From Candidatus Scalindua sp. SCAELEC01 (GTDB lineage Bacteria; Planctomycetota; Brocadiia; Brocadiales; Scalinduaceae), in the NCBI GenBank assembly GCA_004282745.1, contig SHMT01000005.1, positions 1 to 64,000 on the forward strand: a DNA stretch of 64,000 nucleotides, given 5' to 3'. The notes under the pieces were generated by a model. It saw nothing but the letters and a program-made list of their open reading frames with translations, was not told the DNA's origin and did no database searches. Below are positions 19,533 to 29,470 of this stretch, in pieces (positions within the stretch are counted from its first letter, which is position 1; each line of letters starts with the position of its first letter). Made by a program: the position numbers and the translations under genes.

Positions 19533-19952
19533 ATGGACATTAAAAAATTGGTTTTTACCGAGAAGAAGGTACGTTTTAAGCAAGATGAAACTATTTTTGA
19601 AGAAGATGCCGAAGGCAATAAAATGTATTTCATTGAATCGGGAAGGGTTAAAATTGTAAAAAAAGTGGGTGATGGAGAGGCAACATTAGTCAATCTTGAT
19701 GTCGGTGCCTTTTTTGGAGAGATGTCAATAATAACGGGGAATAAGCGAGTCGCTTCTGCAATAGCTCTTACGGACTGTAAGCTCCACATTATGGACAAGG
19801 AGACGTTTGAGTCAAACCTTGTGTGCGATAAAGCATTCCTCTGGAAGATACTGGAGACCCTTGCGTCGCGCATTGAAGAGGCTGACAGGCAACTGAAACA
19901 AAACCTTCAAAGAATCTCCCGTTTGTCAGAGACCTTTAACATTACTGGGTAG
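19533..19952 (+). CDS. Single-domain cyclic-nucleotide-binding protein
   Basis: The 139-residue protein is a CRP/FNR-type cNMP-binding beta-roll. The phosphate-binding signature reads FFGEMSIITGNKRVASAIA, with the conserved Glu and Arg. It is followed by a C-helix (residues about 105-139), but there is no helix-turn-helix, so it is not a CRP-type DNA-binding regulator. Such stand-alone domains act by protein contact. Lying just after the nucleotide cyclase gene, it is a likely receiver of that cyclase's signal. The ATG at 19533 has a GGGAGCC ribosome-binding site 7 bases before it. Confidence 0.88.
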   Translation: MDIKKLVFTEKKVRFKQDETIFEEDAEGNKMYFIESGRVKIVKKVGDGEATLVNLDVGAFFGEMSIITGNKRVASAIALTDCKLHIMDKETFESNLVCDKAFLWKILETLASRIEEADRQLKQNLQRISRLSETFNITG

Positions 19953-20060
19953 TGTTTTTTTATTACTGGATATTTTTCCTGGATCATCGAGGCTGTCACT
20001 TGGCAGTCTCTTCAACCTCGGCCCATATCAAGAAACCCATCTGGAAGGTTTTATATTCAA

Positions 20061-21722
20061 ATGTTAAAAAAGATAAACCCTACTGAAACTGAGAGCTGGA
20101 AGAGTCTCGTTCTTCATTATGGAGAAATGAAGGACGTTCACATGAAAGGGCTCTTTGCTGATGATCTTCAGAGATCTCAGAAATTTTCTGTTCGGCACAA
20201 AAATATATTTGTCGATTATTCCAAGAACATCATAACGGAGAAAACGGTACAGTTGTTAACGGCATTAGCCAGTGAGGTTGGATTGAAAGATGCGATTGAG
20301 AAGATGTTTGAGGGAGATAGGATTAATGAGACGGAAGATAGGGCAGTCTTACACACTGCCCTGAGAAATAGAGATAATAGACCTGTCTATGTCAATGGTA
20401 GGGATGTTATGCCGGAAGTAAATTTGGTCTTAAAAAAGATTGAAGAGTTTTCTTCTCAAATTATATCCGGTCACTGGAAGGGCTTTACGGGTAAAAAGAT
20501 TACGGATATTGTTAACATCGGGATTGGTGGTTCTGATTTAGGACCGGTAATGGTTACAGAGTGTTTACGTCCCTATGCGAAAGAAGGGATGTCAATCCAT
20601 TTTGTCTCAAATATTGACGGGACACATATTTTCGAAACTTTGAAGGGATTGTGTCCGGAAACCACCTTATTCTTGATCGCCTCCAAGACATTTACGACTC
20701 AGGAGACGATGACAAATGCATTTAGCGCACGGGAGTGGTTTCTGCGATCAGCAAAGGATCAAGCACACGTTTCGGGCCATTTTGTGGCGATTTCTACAAA
20801 TAGAGCCAAGGTTGAGGAGTTTGGTATCGACAAAGAAAATATGTTTGTTTTTTGGGATTGGGTTGGAGGACGCTATTCACTTTGGTCAGCAATTGGACTT
20901 TCGATAGCCTGTTTTTTGGGATATGAAAATTATACTGAGTTGTTGGTTGGTGGCTTTGAAATGGACAACCACTTTCGCACTTCTCCCTTTAATGAAAATA
21001 TACCGGTAATTCTTGGTCTGCTGGGGACATGGTATGGTAATTTCTTTGGTGCAGAAACGGAAGCCATATTGCCTTACGACCAATATATGCATAGGTTCCC
21101 TGCATACTTTCAACAGGGGAATATGGAAAGTAATGGAAAGTCTGTTGGTAGGGATGGCAACAGAGTTGACTATCAGACAGGACCAATTATTTGGGGAGAG
21201 CCGGGGACAAATGGTCAACACGCCTTTTATCAACTCATTCACCAGGGAACGAAAATGATTCCGGCAGACTTTCTTGCACCGGCGATCAGCCATAACCGGA
21301 TTGGTGAACACCATGAAATTTTATTGTCCAATTTTTTTGCACAAACGGAAGCCCTCTTAAACGGAAAGAGCAGGGAAGTGGTTGTGGAAGAGTTGAAAAA
21401 AGATGGTAAGAGTGCGGATGAGATTCATAAATTATCTTCTCATAAAGTGTTTGAAGGGAACAAACCAACGAACTCTATTCTGTTCGATAAATTAACACCT
21501 CGAACCCTTGGGAACCTAATTGCGATGTATGAGCATAAGATCTTTGTGCAAGGAGTAATATGGAATATCTTCAGCTTTGATCAATGGGGGGTTGAGCTTG
21601 GTAAACAGTTGGCGAAGAAGATACTACCAGAGCTAAAGGATAATGAACCGGTTACGTCCCATGATTGTTCTACAAACGGTTTAATAAATGCTTTCAAAGA
21701 GATGCGAATGTTTTCTCAGTAA
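20061..21722 (+). CDS. pgi: Glucose-6-phosphate isomerase
   Basis: Pgi interconverts glucose 6-phosphate and fructose 6-phosphate in glycolysis and gluconeogenesis. The 553-residue length is typical of the long bacterial form. Visible motifs are [56 protein letters not shown] and [13 protein letters not shown]. The catalytic Lys lies near the end, in the [14 protein letters not shown] block. It stands alone between the cNMP-binding and PAS genes. Confidence 0.97.
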   Translation: MLKKINPTETESWKSLVLHYGEMKDVHMKGLFADDLQRSQKFSVRHKNIFVDYSKNIITEKTVQLLTALASEVGLKDAIEKMFEGDRINETEDRAVLHTALRNRDNRPVYVNGRDVMPEVNLVLKKIEEFSSQIISGHWKGFTGKKITDIVNIGIGGSDLGPVMVTECLRPYAKEGMSIHFVSNIDGTHIFETLKGLCPETTLFLIASKTFTTQETMTNAFSAREWFLRSAKDQAHVSGHFVAISTNRAKVEEFGIDKENMFVFWDWVGGRYSLWSAIGLSIACFLGYENYTELLVGGFEMDNHFRTSPFNENIPVILGLLGTWYGNFFGAETEAILPYDQYMHRFPAYFQQGNMESNGKSVGRDGNRVDYQTGPIIWGEPGTNGQHAFYQLIHQGTKMIPADFLAPAISHNRIGEHHEILLSNFFAQTEALLNGKSREVVVEELKKDGKSADEIHKLSSHKVFEGNKPTNSILFDKLTPRTLGNLIAMYEHKIFVQGVIWNIFSFDQWGVELGKQLAKKILPELKDNEPVTSHDCSTNGLINAFKEMRMFSQ

Positions 21723-21773
21723 TATTTTGAAGAAAAGGGTTTTACCGATACGAAAACCTCAGTCTTAAATAAG

Positions 21774-21971
21774 CTACTCCATAGGCAAGTGCAGAGTGAC
21801 CATGCGCCCACTGATATCGGCAGCCTTCCCACCGCTCTTGAGTGTTAATTCCACAAAATTGATTTTCTGATTTGTTTGAAAATCATCGCCGCCTATTTTG
21901 CAAGAGTTACTTACCTTTGGGTATGAAGAGAAAATATGGGTCCCCGCACACCATGAATAGTGTCGGGTAGG
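21774..21971 (-). pseudogene. Remnant reading frame without a start codon
   Basis: A 65-codon frame on the minus strand runs between two stops and reads like protein (for example HYSWCAGTHIFSSYPK, NQKINFVELTLKSGG and GRMVTLHLPME before the stop). It has no usable start codon at its beginning, and I recognise no family. It may be the 3' remnant of a decayed gene, or a chance open frame. The remaining bases of the 21723-22009 gap show nothing else. Confidence 0.25.
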
Positions 21972-22009
21972 TCAGGTCAGCAAGGATATTTGTCATAGCT
22001 ATTAATGTG

Positions 22010-22681
22010 ATGGAAGATAACGATAAGACAAAAGATGAGCTCAAGTTTGATTTGAGAAAACTACGTAAACGCCTAAAAGAGGTGGAAGCATCAGAAGAGG
22101 AGAATAAGAGGGTAATTGATGAATTACGAAATGACTCTGCTAAATATCAAGCAATTGTGCATTCATTCGATGGCCTAATCTACATATGTTCAGAGAACTA
22201 CGATGTGGAATTTATGAATGAGAAGTTTCTTGAGCGTACGGGTTTTAATCCTGTCGGTCAGAAGTGTTATAAGGCCCTTCACGATTTGGATAACGTCTGC
22301 TCATGGTGTGTGAATGAGAGGGTGTTTCAGGGAGAGAAAGTTTCCTGGGAAGTTCTTAGTCCCAAAGACGATCGTTGGTATTATGTCATCAATTCACCGA
22401 TATTCCATCCGAATGGAAAAAAGTACAAGATGTCGATGATTCAAGACATTTCAAATCGCAAGAGTTCAGAGGCGGCACAAGAGAAGATTCAAGAACAACT
22501 GCAAAGTGCTCTAACGAAGGTGCTGAGTGGATATATTCCTATCTGTTCATCATGCAAGAAGGTCCGTGATGGGAATAAGAATTGGATTGAAATTGAAAGT
22601 TATGTTCGTTCCCGTACCGAAGCTCATTTTAGTCATGGTATCTGCCCGGACTGTATTAAAAAGTTGTATCCGGGACTTTGA
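22010..22681 (+). CDS. PAS-domain protein with cysteine-rich C-terminal motif
   Basis: The 223-residue protein has an N-terminal charged coiled coil (about 1-45) and one PAS domain (about 46-150). The PAS domain contains a cysteine cluster (GQKCYKALHDLDNVCSWC) often seen in PAS proteins of anaerobes. A linker helix leads to a tail with YIPICSSCKKVRDGNKNW and SHGICPDCIKKLYPGL. This C-terminal motif commonly ends multidomain signalling proteins. There is no kinase, cyclase or DNA-binding domain, so it may be a sensor that works with a partner. GTG 22007 is an alternative start. Confidence 0.75.
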   Translation: MEDNDKTKDELKFDLRKLRKRLKEVEASEEENKRVIDELRNDSAKYQAIVHSFDGLIYICSENYDVEFMNEKFLERTGFNPVGQKCYKALHDLDNVCSWCVNERVFQGEKVSWEVLSPKDDRWYYVINSPIFHPNGKKYKMSMIQDISNRKSSEAAQEKIQEQLQSALTKVLSGYIPICSSCKKVRDGNKNWIEIESYVRSRTEAHFSHGICPDCIKKLYPGL

Positions 22682-22723
22682 GGGCTCAGGAAAGAATAGC
22701 AAGTTATTCTTTCCTGAGCCCTA
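22682..22723. terminator. Long perfect hairpin after the PAS gene
   Basis: GGGCTCAGGAAAGAATA pairs perfectly with the right arm TATTCTTTCCTGAGCCC around a short GCAAGT loop region, immediately behind the PAS stop. No U-run follows. The arms match the ends of repeat family C (41461, 55810, 57843), so this may be a minimal family C copy that also serves as a terminator. Confidence 0.6.
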
Positions 22724-22798
22724 AGGAGACTCTCATTCTTAATCTATGAGGAGCGTTTCTCCAAAAGTCAGCAATTATTTGTGTGAAAAAACTTGTCG

Positions 22799-22827
22799 TT
22801 TACAAATCTGAAGAGGTATATTACAAT
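22799..22827 (+). promoter_or_regulatory. Possible promoter for tex-recQ
   Basis: TTTACA (22799-22804) and TACAAT (22822-22827) are spaced by 17 bases, about 175 bases before the tex ATG. The rest of the 22724-22999 gap shows no gene. Confidence 0.4.
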
Positions 22828-22999
22828 TCCTTGAAAGGGTGAGAAAATGGTAATCTTAAACTGGTAGTATGCTTAAAAATGTTTCATAAATACACCCGGT
22901 TTTTAAGCAACGTTTCATAGTGAGAGGGTTTTGTATTACATTGTACCTGAATTGACTGAATAAACTATTTTGTCGGAATACCGACTCCTACTACCTATT

Positions 23000-25126
23000 A
23001 TGGATAAAGAGCACATTGTAAAGATAACCGAAGAGCTTAATCTCAAAACAGAACAGGTACAGGCTACGGGATTGCTTCTCGATGAAGGAGCTACCGTACC
23101 TTTTATTGCCAGATACCGGAAAGAAGCAACCGGGACTCTGGACGAGGTGGCTATCACAAGGATCCGTGATAGATTTACACAACTGAGGGAATTGGACAAG
23201 CGTCGAGAAGCTATTCTGAAGTCCCTGGAGGATGCAGGAAAGCTCACGGATGAGTTGAAGAAAAAGATCACAGCGGCAGAGACATTGACTCTCCTGGAAG
23301 ATATATATCTTCCCTATCGTCCAAAACGGCGTACAAGGGCTACCATTGCAAGGGAGAAGGGGCTAGAACCACTAGCCAAACTCATATTGGAGCAGGAGGA
23401 AATTGATCTACAGGAAGAATCCTTACTCTATATTGATACAGAAAAGGGAGTCGCCTCCCTTGAAGATGCCCTTGCCGGAGCGCGTGATATCATTGCAGAA
23501 TGGATTAATGAAGATCAGCAGGGCCGTGTTAAGATTCGTGAGCTCTTCGCTTCAAAGGGGGTTTTTCGGTCAAAGATAGTTTCTGGAAAAGAGGAGGAAG
23601 GATTGAAATATAAAGACTATTTCGATTGGGAAGAGTCTGTAGGTACCGCCCCATCGCATAGAGTCTTGGCGATGAGGCGAGGGGAAAAAGAGGGCTTTCT
23701 TATTTTGCGTGTGGTCCCACCTGAAGAAGACGCAACCTCCATCCTGGAGTCACTTTTTGTTAAAGGTGATGGTGAGTCATCGAAGCAGGTGATTATGGCG
23801 GTGCATGATAGTTACAAGAGGCTTTTGTCTCCGTCTATAGAGACCGAGATACGTCTGGAAACAAAAAAACGTGCGGATGAAACGGCCATAAAGGTCTTTG
23901 CGGAAAACCTTCGACAGCTCTTGCTTGCATCTTCACTCGGTCAAAAAAATGTCATGGCGATTGATCCTGGATTTCGTACCGGGTGCAAGGTCGTCTGCCT
24001 TGATCGACAGGGTGCCCTTGTACATACAGACGTTATCTATCCACATCAATCGGACGAACGGTCATCCAAAGATTCAGAAAACATTGCAAAATTATGTGAA
24101 AGGTTCAAAGTGGAGGCCATTGCTATCGGTAATGGAACAGCGAGCAGGGAGACTGAGGCATTTGTAAAAAAGATAAAGCTGCCGGAACATATTCAGGTCG
24201 TTATCGTAAATGAAAGCGGGGCCTCTATTTATTCTGCATCCGAAGTAGCCCGTGAAGAATTTCCCGATTATGATATAACGGTGCGTGGGGCTGTTTCGAT
24301 TGGGAGGCGGTTAATGGACCCCTTAGCTGAGCTTGTAAAGATAGAGCCTAAATCTATTGGGGTTGGACAGTATCAACATGATATTGATCAGAATGCATTG
24401 AAGCAGGGGTTGGACGATGTCGTAATCAGTTGTGTGAATGCTGTTGGTGTTGAAATTAACACTGCGAGTCCGCAACTGCTCCAGTACGTTTCAGGCCTGG
24501 GGCCTCAACTTGCCAGAAATATTGTTGCGTATCGCAATGAACATGGTCCCTTGACGTCCAGAGCAAAGCTCAAAAAAGTACCGAAACTGGGACCCAAGGC
24601 ATTTGAACAGGCCGCAGGATTTCTGCGCATAAGGGATGGGGAAAACCCTCTCGACAGGAGCGCAGTTCACCCCGAGAGTTATAAGATAGTAGATGCTATG
24701 TCAAAAGATCTTGGCTGCTCTGTCCAGGACTTGATGGACAACGAGGAGATGAGGAGCAAAATCAATCTCGAAAAATTTGTAACAGATGCGGTGGGGATGC
24801 CAACACTCCTTGATATTAAGGATGAGTTAACGAAACCTGGGCGTGATCCACGAGAGAAGTTTGAGGCATTCAGTTTTGTCGAGGGAGTTGAAAAGATTGA
24901 AGATGTTGAGGAGGGTATGCAACTTCCCGGAATTGTCACCAACATAACCGCTTTTGGGGCATTTGTTGACATAGGCGTACACCAGGACGGCCTCGTGCAT
25001 ATCAGTCAACTTTCAAACCGATTTGTAAAAGATCCTAATGAGGTGGTTAAAGTTCATCAGAAAGTACAGGTAACCGTGCTGGGTGTGGACCTGCAAAGGA
25101 GCAGGATATCTCTCTCCATGAAATAA
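23000..25126 (+). CDS. tex: Tex-family RNA-binding transcription accessory protein
   Basis: Tex is a conserved cytoplasmic nucleic-acid-binding protein that affects transcription and stress tolerance. The 708-residue product has the N-terminal Tex domain (PFIARYRKEATGTLDE), a YqgF/RNase H-like central domain (MAIDPGFRTGCKVVCLD), helix-hairpin-helix motifs (NTASPQLLQYVSGLGPQLA) and a C-terminal S1 RNA-binding domain (GMQLPGIVTNITAFGAFVDI). ATG 23000 gives the usual N-terminus; an upstream TTG at 22970 adds ten residues. recQ starts 8 bases after the stop. Confidence 0.96.
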   Translation: MDKEHIVKITEELNLKTEQVQATGLLLDEGATVPFIARYRKEATGTLDEVAITRIRDRFTQLRELDKRREAILKSLEDAGKLTDELKKKITAAETLTLLEDIYLPYRPKRRTRATIAREKGLEPLAKLILEQEEIDLQEESLLYIDTEKGVASLEDALAGARDIIAEWINEDQQGRVKIRELFASKGVFRSKIVSGKEEEGLKYKDYFDWEESVGTAPSHRVLAMRRGEKEGFLILRVVPPEEDATSILESLFVKGDGESSKQVIMAVHDSYKRLLSPSIETEIRLETKKRADETAIKVFAENLRQLLLASSLGQKNVMAIDPGFRTGCKVVCLDRQGALVHTDVIYPHQSDERSSKDSENIAKLCERFKVEAIAIGNGTASRETEAFVKKIKLPEHIQVVIVNESGASIYSASEVAREEFPDYDITVRGAVSIGRRLMDPLAELVKIEPKSIGVGQYQHDIDQNALKQGLDDVVISCVNAVGVEINTASPQLLQYVSGLGPQLARNIVAYRNEHGPLTSRAKLKKVPKLGPKAFEQAAGFLRIRDGENPLDRSAVHPESYKIVDAMSKDLGCSVQDLMDNEEMRSKINLEKFVTDAVGMPTLLDIKDELTKPGRDPREKFEAFSFVEGVEKIEDVEEGMQLPGIVTNITAFGAFVDIGVHQDGLVHISQLSNRFVKDPNEVVKVHQKVQVTVLGVDLQRSRISLSMK

Positions 25127-25133
25127 AGAGCGT

Positions 25134-27290
25134 ATGTATGACACATTAAAAAGTGTATTTGGTTTTCACTCCTTTCGCCCGAATCAGGAGACCATAATAA
25201 GGAACATCCTCGAAAAAAAGGATGTTTTTGCCGTAATGTCGACGGGTGGAGGTAAATCTCTCTGTTATCAATTACCGGCTAAAATTATGGAGGGGACAAC
25301 GGTCGTCATAAGCCCTCTCATATCACTGATGAAAGATCAGGTGGATGCGGCGCTCGAAAATGGAATAGCAGCCGCCTTCATGAATAGCTCATTAAACCAG
25401 CAAGAGATGGGAGCCGTAAACCAGGAGCTGCATAACCGTGAGTTAGAGTTACTCTATATTGCACCTGAACGCTTTGCAATGCCGAGCTTTCTTGAAGAGC
25501 TGAAGAGTATTCCTCTCTCGCTCTTTGCCGTTGATGAAGCGCACTGTATTTCAGAATGGGGACACGACTTTCGCCCCGATTATCTGAGCCTGTCCACGTT
25601 GACAAAACACTTTCCGAATGTTCCCGTTGCAGCGTTTACGGCCACTGCTACCCCTAAGGTGCAAGACGACATAATCGACAAAATCAGACTCAGATCACCG
25701 TTCATTGTCCGCGCATCTTTCAATCGACACAATCTCTTTTATCAGGTAAAAACAAAGAGGGAGGTAGGGACTCAGATACTGGAGTTCCTGGCAGAGCAGA
25801 GAGATAAACCGGGAATAATTTATCGAACTACACGAGATTCGGTTGTAAAGTTGTCAGAATTTCTCACAAATAATGGTGTTAAGGCGTTACCCTACCATGC
25901 CGGATTGGATGGTGATGTTCGTCGGCAGAACCAGGAGGCATTTAGTAAGGACAAAGTGAACGTAATCGTGGCTACCGTGGCATTCGGTATGGGGATTGAT
26001 AAATCAAACGTTCGCTTTGTCATCCATGCAGATTTACCGAAAAATATTGAAGGGTATTATCAGGAAACAGGCCGTGCCGGTCGTGATGGCGAGTTGGCGA
26101 GTTGTCTCCTCTTTTTTGCAAGGCAGGACATACCAAAGATCAAGTACTTTATAGACCAGATACCTGACGATGCAGAGCGATCAATTGTTATGCATAAATT
26201 GAACCAAATGGTTAAATATGCATCGCATTATGTGTGCAGACGCAGGCAGCTACTCAGCTATTTCGGTGAGGATTATACAGCAGGAAATTGCGGGAGTTGT
26301 GATGTTTGTGTTGATACGGTTGAAAAGGTAGATGCGACAATTGATGCGCAGATAGTGATGTCCGCCATTATGCGAACGGACCAGCGTTTTGGGATTAATC
26401 ATATTGTTGACATCGTCATAGGGGCCAATACAAGTCGTATCCGTGAACTGAACCACGATGGCATTAAGACCTATGGTGCCGGTAGAGATAAAGACAAAAA
26501 CCATTGGAGATTTATTGTTGACGAACTCCTCGCACAAGAGGTAATAGTTCAGGATGGGGGCCAATACCCCGTATTGAATCTAACGGCAAAAGGTTTTAAC
26601 GTCCTCTATGGTCGAGAAACTATTACGGCATTAAAGAGAGAAGAGGTGAAAAAGAGGGGCAAGGCTCTCAAAGGCCTTCAATTTGAGGACTATGATGAGG
26701 CCCTCTTTGAAAGGCTGCGTCTTCTCCGAATGAAATACGCTGAAGAGCAGCAGGTACCGCCATACATCATATTTTCAGATAAGGCCCTCCACGAGATGAG
26801 CACCTTTTACCCTGTGACAGCAACCGATATGAAAAAAATCAACGGTGTGGGAGATGTTAAACTCGAAAGATATGGTAACGATTTTATCAGTGCTATAAAA
26901 AATTATTTGGACGAAAATCCTGGAATTTCTGTTTCCAATAGAGAGCCATCGTATTACACGGTTCATAAGGTGCTAACAAAAACAGTGGGTGGAACGGTCG
27001 AAACAACCTACAAGCTTTTTAAACAAGGATTATCGATCGATGAGATTGCGAAATCGCGGAACCTGACAATATCTACCATCTCCGGACACATTGAAGCCCT
27101 GATAAGGGATGGCCGTGAAATTGAGATGGACAGACTCCTTGATGCGGCAAAGCGAGAGGAAATTGAAAAACTCTTTGAAAAACTTAATACCGTGAATACG
27201 AGCCCAATAGTTGAGCATTTCAGAGGTAGAGTAAGCTATGACGAGGCAAAATTTGTTCGGGCCTTTATGCTGAGACAGGCACAGACTTAA
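25134..27290 (+). CDS. recQ: ATP-dependent DNA helicase RecQ
   Basis: RecQ unwinds DNA 3'-5' in recombination and repair. The 718-residue protein has Walker A (STGGGKSLCYQLPA), a DEAH box (VDEAHCISEWGHDFRPDYL) and TATATP. The helicase C motif GMGIDKSNVRFVIHADLP and QETGRAGRDG come next. The zinc-binding four-cysteine region (CRRRQLLSYFGE ... CGSCDVC), a winged-helix RQC domain and an HRDC domain (about 525-605) follow. A C-terminal helix-turn-helix extension (about 620-700, SIDEIAKSRNLTISTISGHI) completes it. It is probably co-transcribed with tex. Confidence 0.96.
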   Translation: MYDTLKSVFGFHSFRPNQETIIRNILEKKDVFAVMSTGGGKSLCYQLPAKIMEGTTVVISPLISLMKDQVDAALENGIAAAFMNSSLNQQEMGAVNQELHNRELELLYIAPERFAMPSFLEELKSIPLSLFAVDEAHCISEWGHDFRPDYLSLSTLTKHFPNVPVAAFTATATPKVQDDIIDKIRLRSPFIVRASFNRHNLFYQVKTKREVGTQILEFLAEQRDKPGIIYRTTRDSVVKLSEFLTNNGVKALPYHAGLDGDVRRQNQEAFSKDKVNVIVATVAFGMGIDKSNVRFVIHADLPKNIEGYYQETGRAGRDGELASCLLFFARQDIPKIKYFIDQIPDDAERSIVMHKLNQMVKYASHYVCRRRQLLSYFGEDYTAGNCGSCDVCVDTVEKVDATIDAQIVMSAIMRTDQRFGINHIVDIVIGANTSRIRELNHDGIKTYGAGRDKDKNHWRFIVDELLAQEVIVQDGGQYPVLNLTAKGFNVLYGRETITALKREEVKKRGKALKGLQFEDYDEALFERLRLLRMKYAEEQQVPPYIIFSDKALHEMSTFYPVTATDMKKINGVGDVKLERYGNDFISAIKNYLDENPGISVSNREPSYYTVHKVLTKTVGGTVETTYKLFKQGLSIDEIAKSRNLTISTISGHIEALIRDGREIEMDRLLDAAKREEIEKLFEKLNTVNTSPIVEHFRGRVSYDEAKFVRAFMLRQAQT

Positions 27291-27500
27291 TCGAGATACC
27301 GACCCTAAAGGGAAAGAGCATGCAGCAGCTACCATATAATTCTCCTTGTTTTTGTAGACTATCATGTGTAGCATAGTGTACTTGAATGAGGGTTTCGTAT
27401 GACCTAAATACCTTCAATTGATGATAAACCTTACAGTTACGTTTGCCACAGGGGCAATGGAAGATATGTTTTACTTTTTTTTAGATGGAGAATAATCAGT

Positions 27501-28193
27501 ATGAATTTTTTATTAAAAAGAGACAGTTGTTGTAGACTTGCTTTTGCGTTAGTTTTGGTAATTACACTGTATGGTTGTCAAACGACAAGTAATACCCTTA
27601 CAGATGAATCTACAGTCTCAAATCTGCAATCCAAGTCAACGAAAGCTGATACAAAAAGCAGCGAAATTGTGTCAAAAGATACCGAGCTTAAGGAGAGAGG
27701 AAAGAGGGTTACCGAAAAGGCTGCAGGTGAAGTGTCAGCTAAACCTAGCGAAAAGCAAAAAAGATCTCTGGAAGGGTTTGAGGACAATTTCATGAGTAAT
27801 TTGTCCGGTTATTTAGGGCATGGAGGAGTTTCCCGGGGAAGAACGGAAAAGGAAACTGAAAAAGTGAATGCTAACAAAAAGGCGATTGAAGCGGAAGAAA
27901 CGAAATCTTTTCCGGAGCTTGAGAAGAAGGTGGTTGGTAAGTGGTTGAACGAGAAAGAGACCGAATCAATGCAATATTTTGATAATAAGACTATAATCAT
28001 TAATGATGAAGGTACCCAGCAAATGATAAAGGGGACTTTCAGATTTACTGAAAAAGATAGTCTAACAGTCGACTTTAATGAAGGTTTTTTGAAAGTACCG
28101 TCAATGTCCTTCAAGATTACGATTTCCGAGAATGAGCTTACGCTAATTGGCTTAACAGATGGTGTGCCGACGGTATATAAAAGAGTGAAATAG
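27501..28193 (+). CDS. Putative lipoprotein of unknown function
   Basis: The 230-residue protein begins with a basic N-terminus, a hydrophobic stretch and a good lipobox (TLYGC, Cys near 26), so it is probably a lipoprotein. Residues about 30-145 are low-complexity, Lys/Glu/Ser-rich and disordered. The last 80 residues form a small beta-rich domain (VVGKWLNEKETESMQYFDNK, then FRFTEKDSLTVDF) resembling lipocalin-like or DUF5640-type folds. No enzyme motif is seen. It has its own leader after recQ and no close partner. Confidence 0.7.
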   Translation: MNFLLKRDSCCRLAFALVLVITLYGCQTTSNTLTDESTVSNLQSKSTKADTKSSEIVSKDTELKERGKRVTEKAAGEVSAKPSEKQKRSLEGFEDNFMSNLSGYLGHGGVSRGRTEKETEKVNANKKAIEAEETKSFPELEKKVVGKWLNEKETESMQYFDNKTIIINDEGTQQMIKGTFRFTEKDSLTVDFNEGFLKVPSMSFKITISENELTLIGLTDGVPTVYKRVK

Positions 28194-28293
28194 TGGTGAT
28201 CTTACCATGATTTAACCGTTTTCTTGTTATGTTATTGAAGATCCTTTGCTGGTCGGAATAGTCAGGTGATTAGGAGGCTTCCATGAGAAGTAG

Positions 28294-28318
28294 TTGGCCG
28301 CCAGAAATTGGCGGCCAA
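28294..28318. terminator. Perfect 10-bp hairpin
   Basis: TTGGCCGCCA (28294-28303) and TGGCGGCCAA (28309-28318) pair around GAAAT, about 100 bases after the lipoprotein stop. It may terminate transcription, although no U-run follows. It directly abuts the larger inverted repeat at 28317-28423. Confidence 0.45.
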
Positions 28319-28423
28319 TGCCCAGGATGAGGAGCTCTCGACTATTAATATTTTCAGTTATGCAACGTTCGGCCAACAAGCGGATTGAGCAGTTTCAAAA
28401 ATGCGCTCCTCATCCTGGGCATT
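28317..28423. repeat. 107-bp inverted repeat with 19-bp perfect arms
   Basis: AATGCCCAGGATGAGGAGC (28317-28335) and its exact reverse complement (28405-28423) enclose a 69-base centre. There is no coding frame. It resembles a small palindromic element and marks the left edge of the AT-rich accessory island. Confidence 0.6.
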
Positions 28424-28515
28424 ATAATGGTAAAAGCCAACGGATGGGTTGCTCACAGGGGCTAATAATCTCTTGTGGTTAAAAAAGAGATGCACAGTGT
28501 ATAAGGGAGAACCGT

Positions 28516-28656
28516 GTGGATTTATTCCAGGGAAGGGAATATGGTAAACTTTTATCACGGTTTTATTTTAGGTTACGGGAGTTTATTGACCGTATAAAGT
28601 CCAAAAAATTATCTGATAAACTGTTCGTGAAATCCTGCAAAAACAGCGAGTATTAA
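28516..28656 (+). CDS. Possible 46-residue basic protein
   Basis: A GTG-initiated frame with AGGGAGA upstream encodes MDLFQGREYGKLLSRFYFRL and continues as a Lys/Arg-rich peptide ending in CKNSEY. I recognise no family. The ribosome-binding site and composition are compatible with a real small gene, but length alone does not exclude chance. The rest of the 28424-28697 stretch shows no other feature. Confidence 0.3.
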   Translation: MDLFQGREYGKLLSRFYFRLREFIDRIKSKKLSDKLFVKSCKNSEY

Positions 28657-28697
28657 CAATACCAAACTTTAAGCAATCTTAAGAACCCCTTCTCTCC

Positions 28698-29312
28698 TTA
28701 TTTTATTTCAACTAATTTTATTATATTCTTTTCCTCAGAATGGCGAAAAATACCATGAACATAGTTACCAATTTTCAATTGTTCAATCGTCTTTTGTAAT
28801 AAGCCATCCGAACAAAAAACTACATTTGTTCCATCTAAAAGCACCAAACTATCCGATCGAGGTAGCGTGTCAAAATTTTTAAAATAAGATTTATCTAATT
28901 TCATCTCAAACTTTTCATTAGGAGCAACTTTTTCTTTATAAACGATTTCAATCAACTCATATAAATAGTTAATTCCAACAATCATAGACATTGGTGACCT
29001 AACCTTTTTTCTTTTTACCTTTAAATGATAAATATATCCCCATTCATAATCTAAACCATTTATTTCACCAAAGTATATGCTCCATTCTTTACTTTTATGA
29101 ACTTTAAATAAATAGAATAGACCTTGTCCCTCAGCTGTAGAAGCGACACGATAGTGATTAACATCTATCTCGATAATATCATAAATCTCATTTTTCTTCT
29201 GAAAAGTATCTGTTATTTGAGCTTCACAAGTAATGCTGAAAAACAATACTATAATAGAATACAATGTTAATAAATACATAATCATTTTAGCACAAATGTA
29301 TTTGATAACCAT
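28698..29312 (-). CDS. Exported DUF4377-like protein
   Basis: The 204-residue product has a signal peptide (hydrophobic stretch ending in ITCEA-Q). It then has a segment typical of DUF4377 domains: WSIYFGEINGLDYEWGYIYH, followed by LKVKRKKV and a YELIEIV strand. The second half is not recognised. ATG 29312 is preferred over an upstream start at 29348, because AGAGGGAGA lies about 10 bases before it. The gene is AT-rich compared with the flanking housekeeping genes, and such proteins are common in Bacteroidetes. It therefore fits a transferred segment together with the metalloprotease gene beside it. Function is unknown. Confidence 0.6.
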   Translation of the reverse strand: MVIKYICAKMIMYLLTLYSIIVLFFSITCEAQITDTFQKKNEIYDIIEIDVNHYRVASTAEGQGLFYLFKVHKSKEWSIYFGEINGLDYEWGYIYHLKVKRKKVRSPMSMIVGINYLYELIEIVYKEKVAPNEKFEMKLDKSYFKNFDTLPRSDSLVLLDGTNVVFCSDGLLQKTIEQLKIGNYVHGIFRHSEEKNIIKLVEIK

Positions 29313-29470
29313 AAAAGCATGTATCTCCCTCTCTATAATTATTCCCAATTTAACAAAGTTTTTAATTTCTTACCATTGCCTCTCATGCTGCCATTCGTCA
29401 ACAAGTTAGGTCATAAACGTAAAACACGGAATAGCAAAGAAAGTTATAAGTCGAATAAAGATTTGTTAAT

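Noticed and set aside
28294-28423. Integron attC-like site
   Set aside because: Two inverted repeats lie close together, but there is no GTTRRRY core, no integrase and no cassette array.
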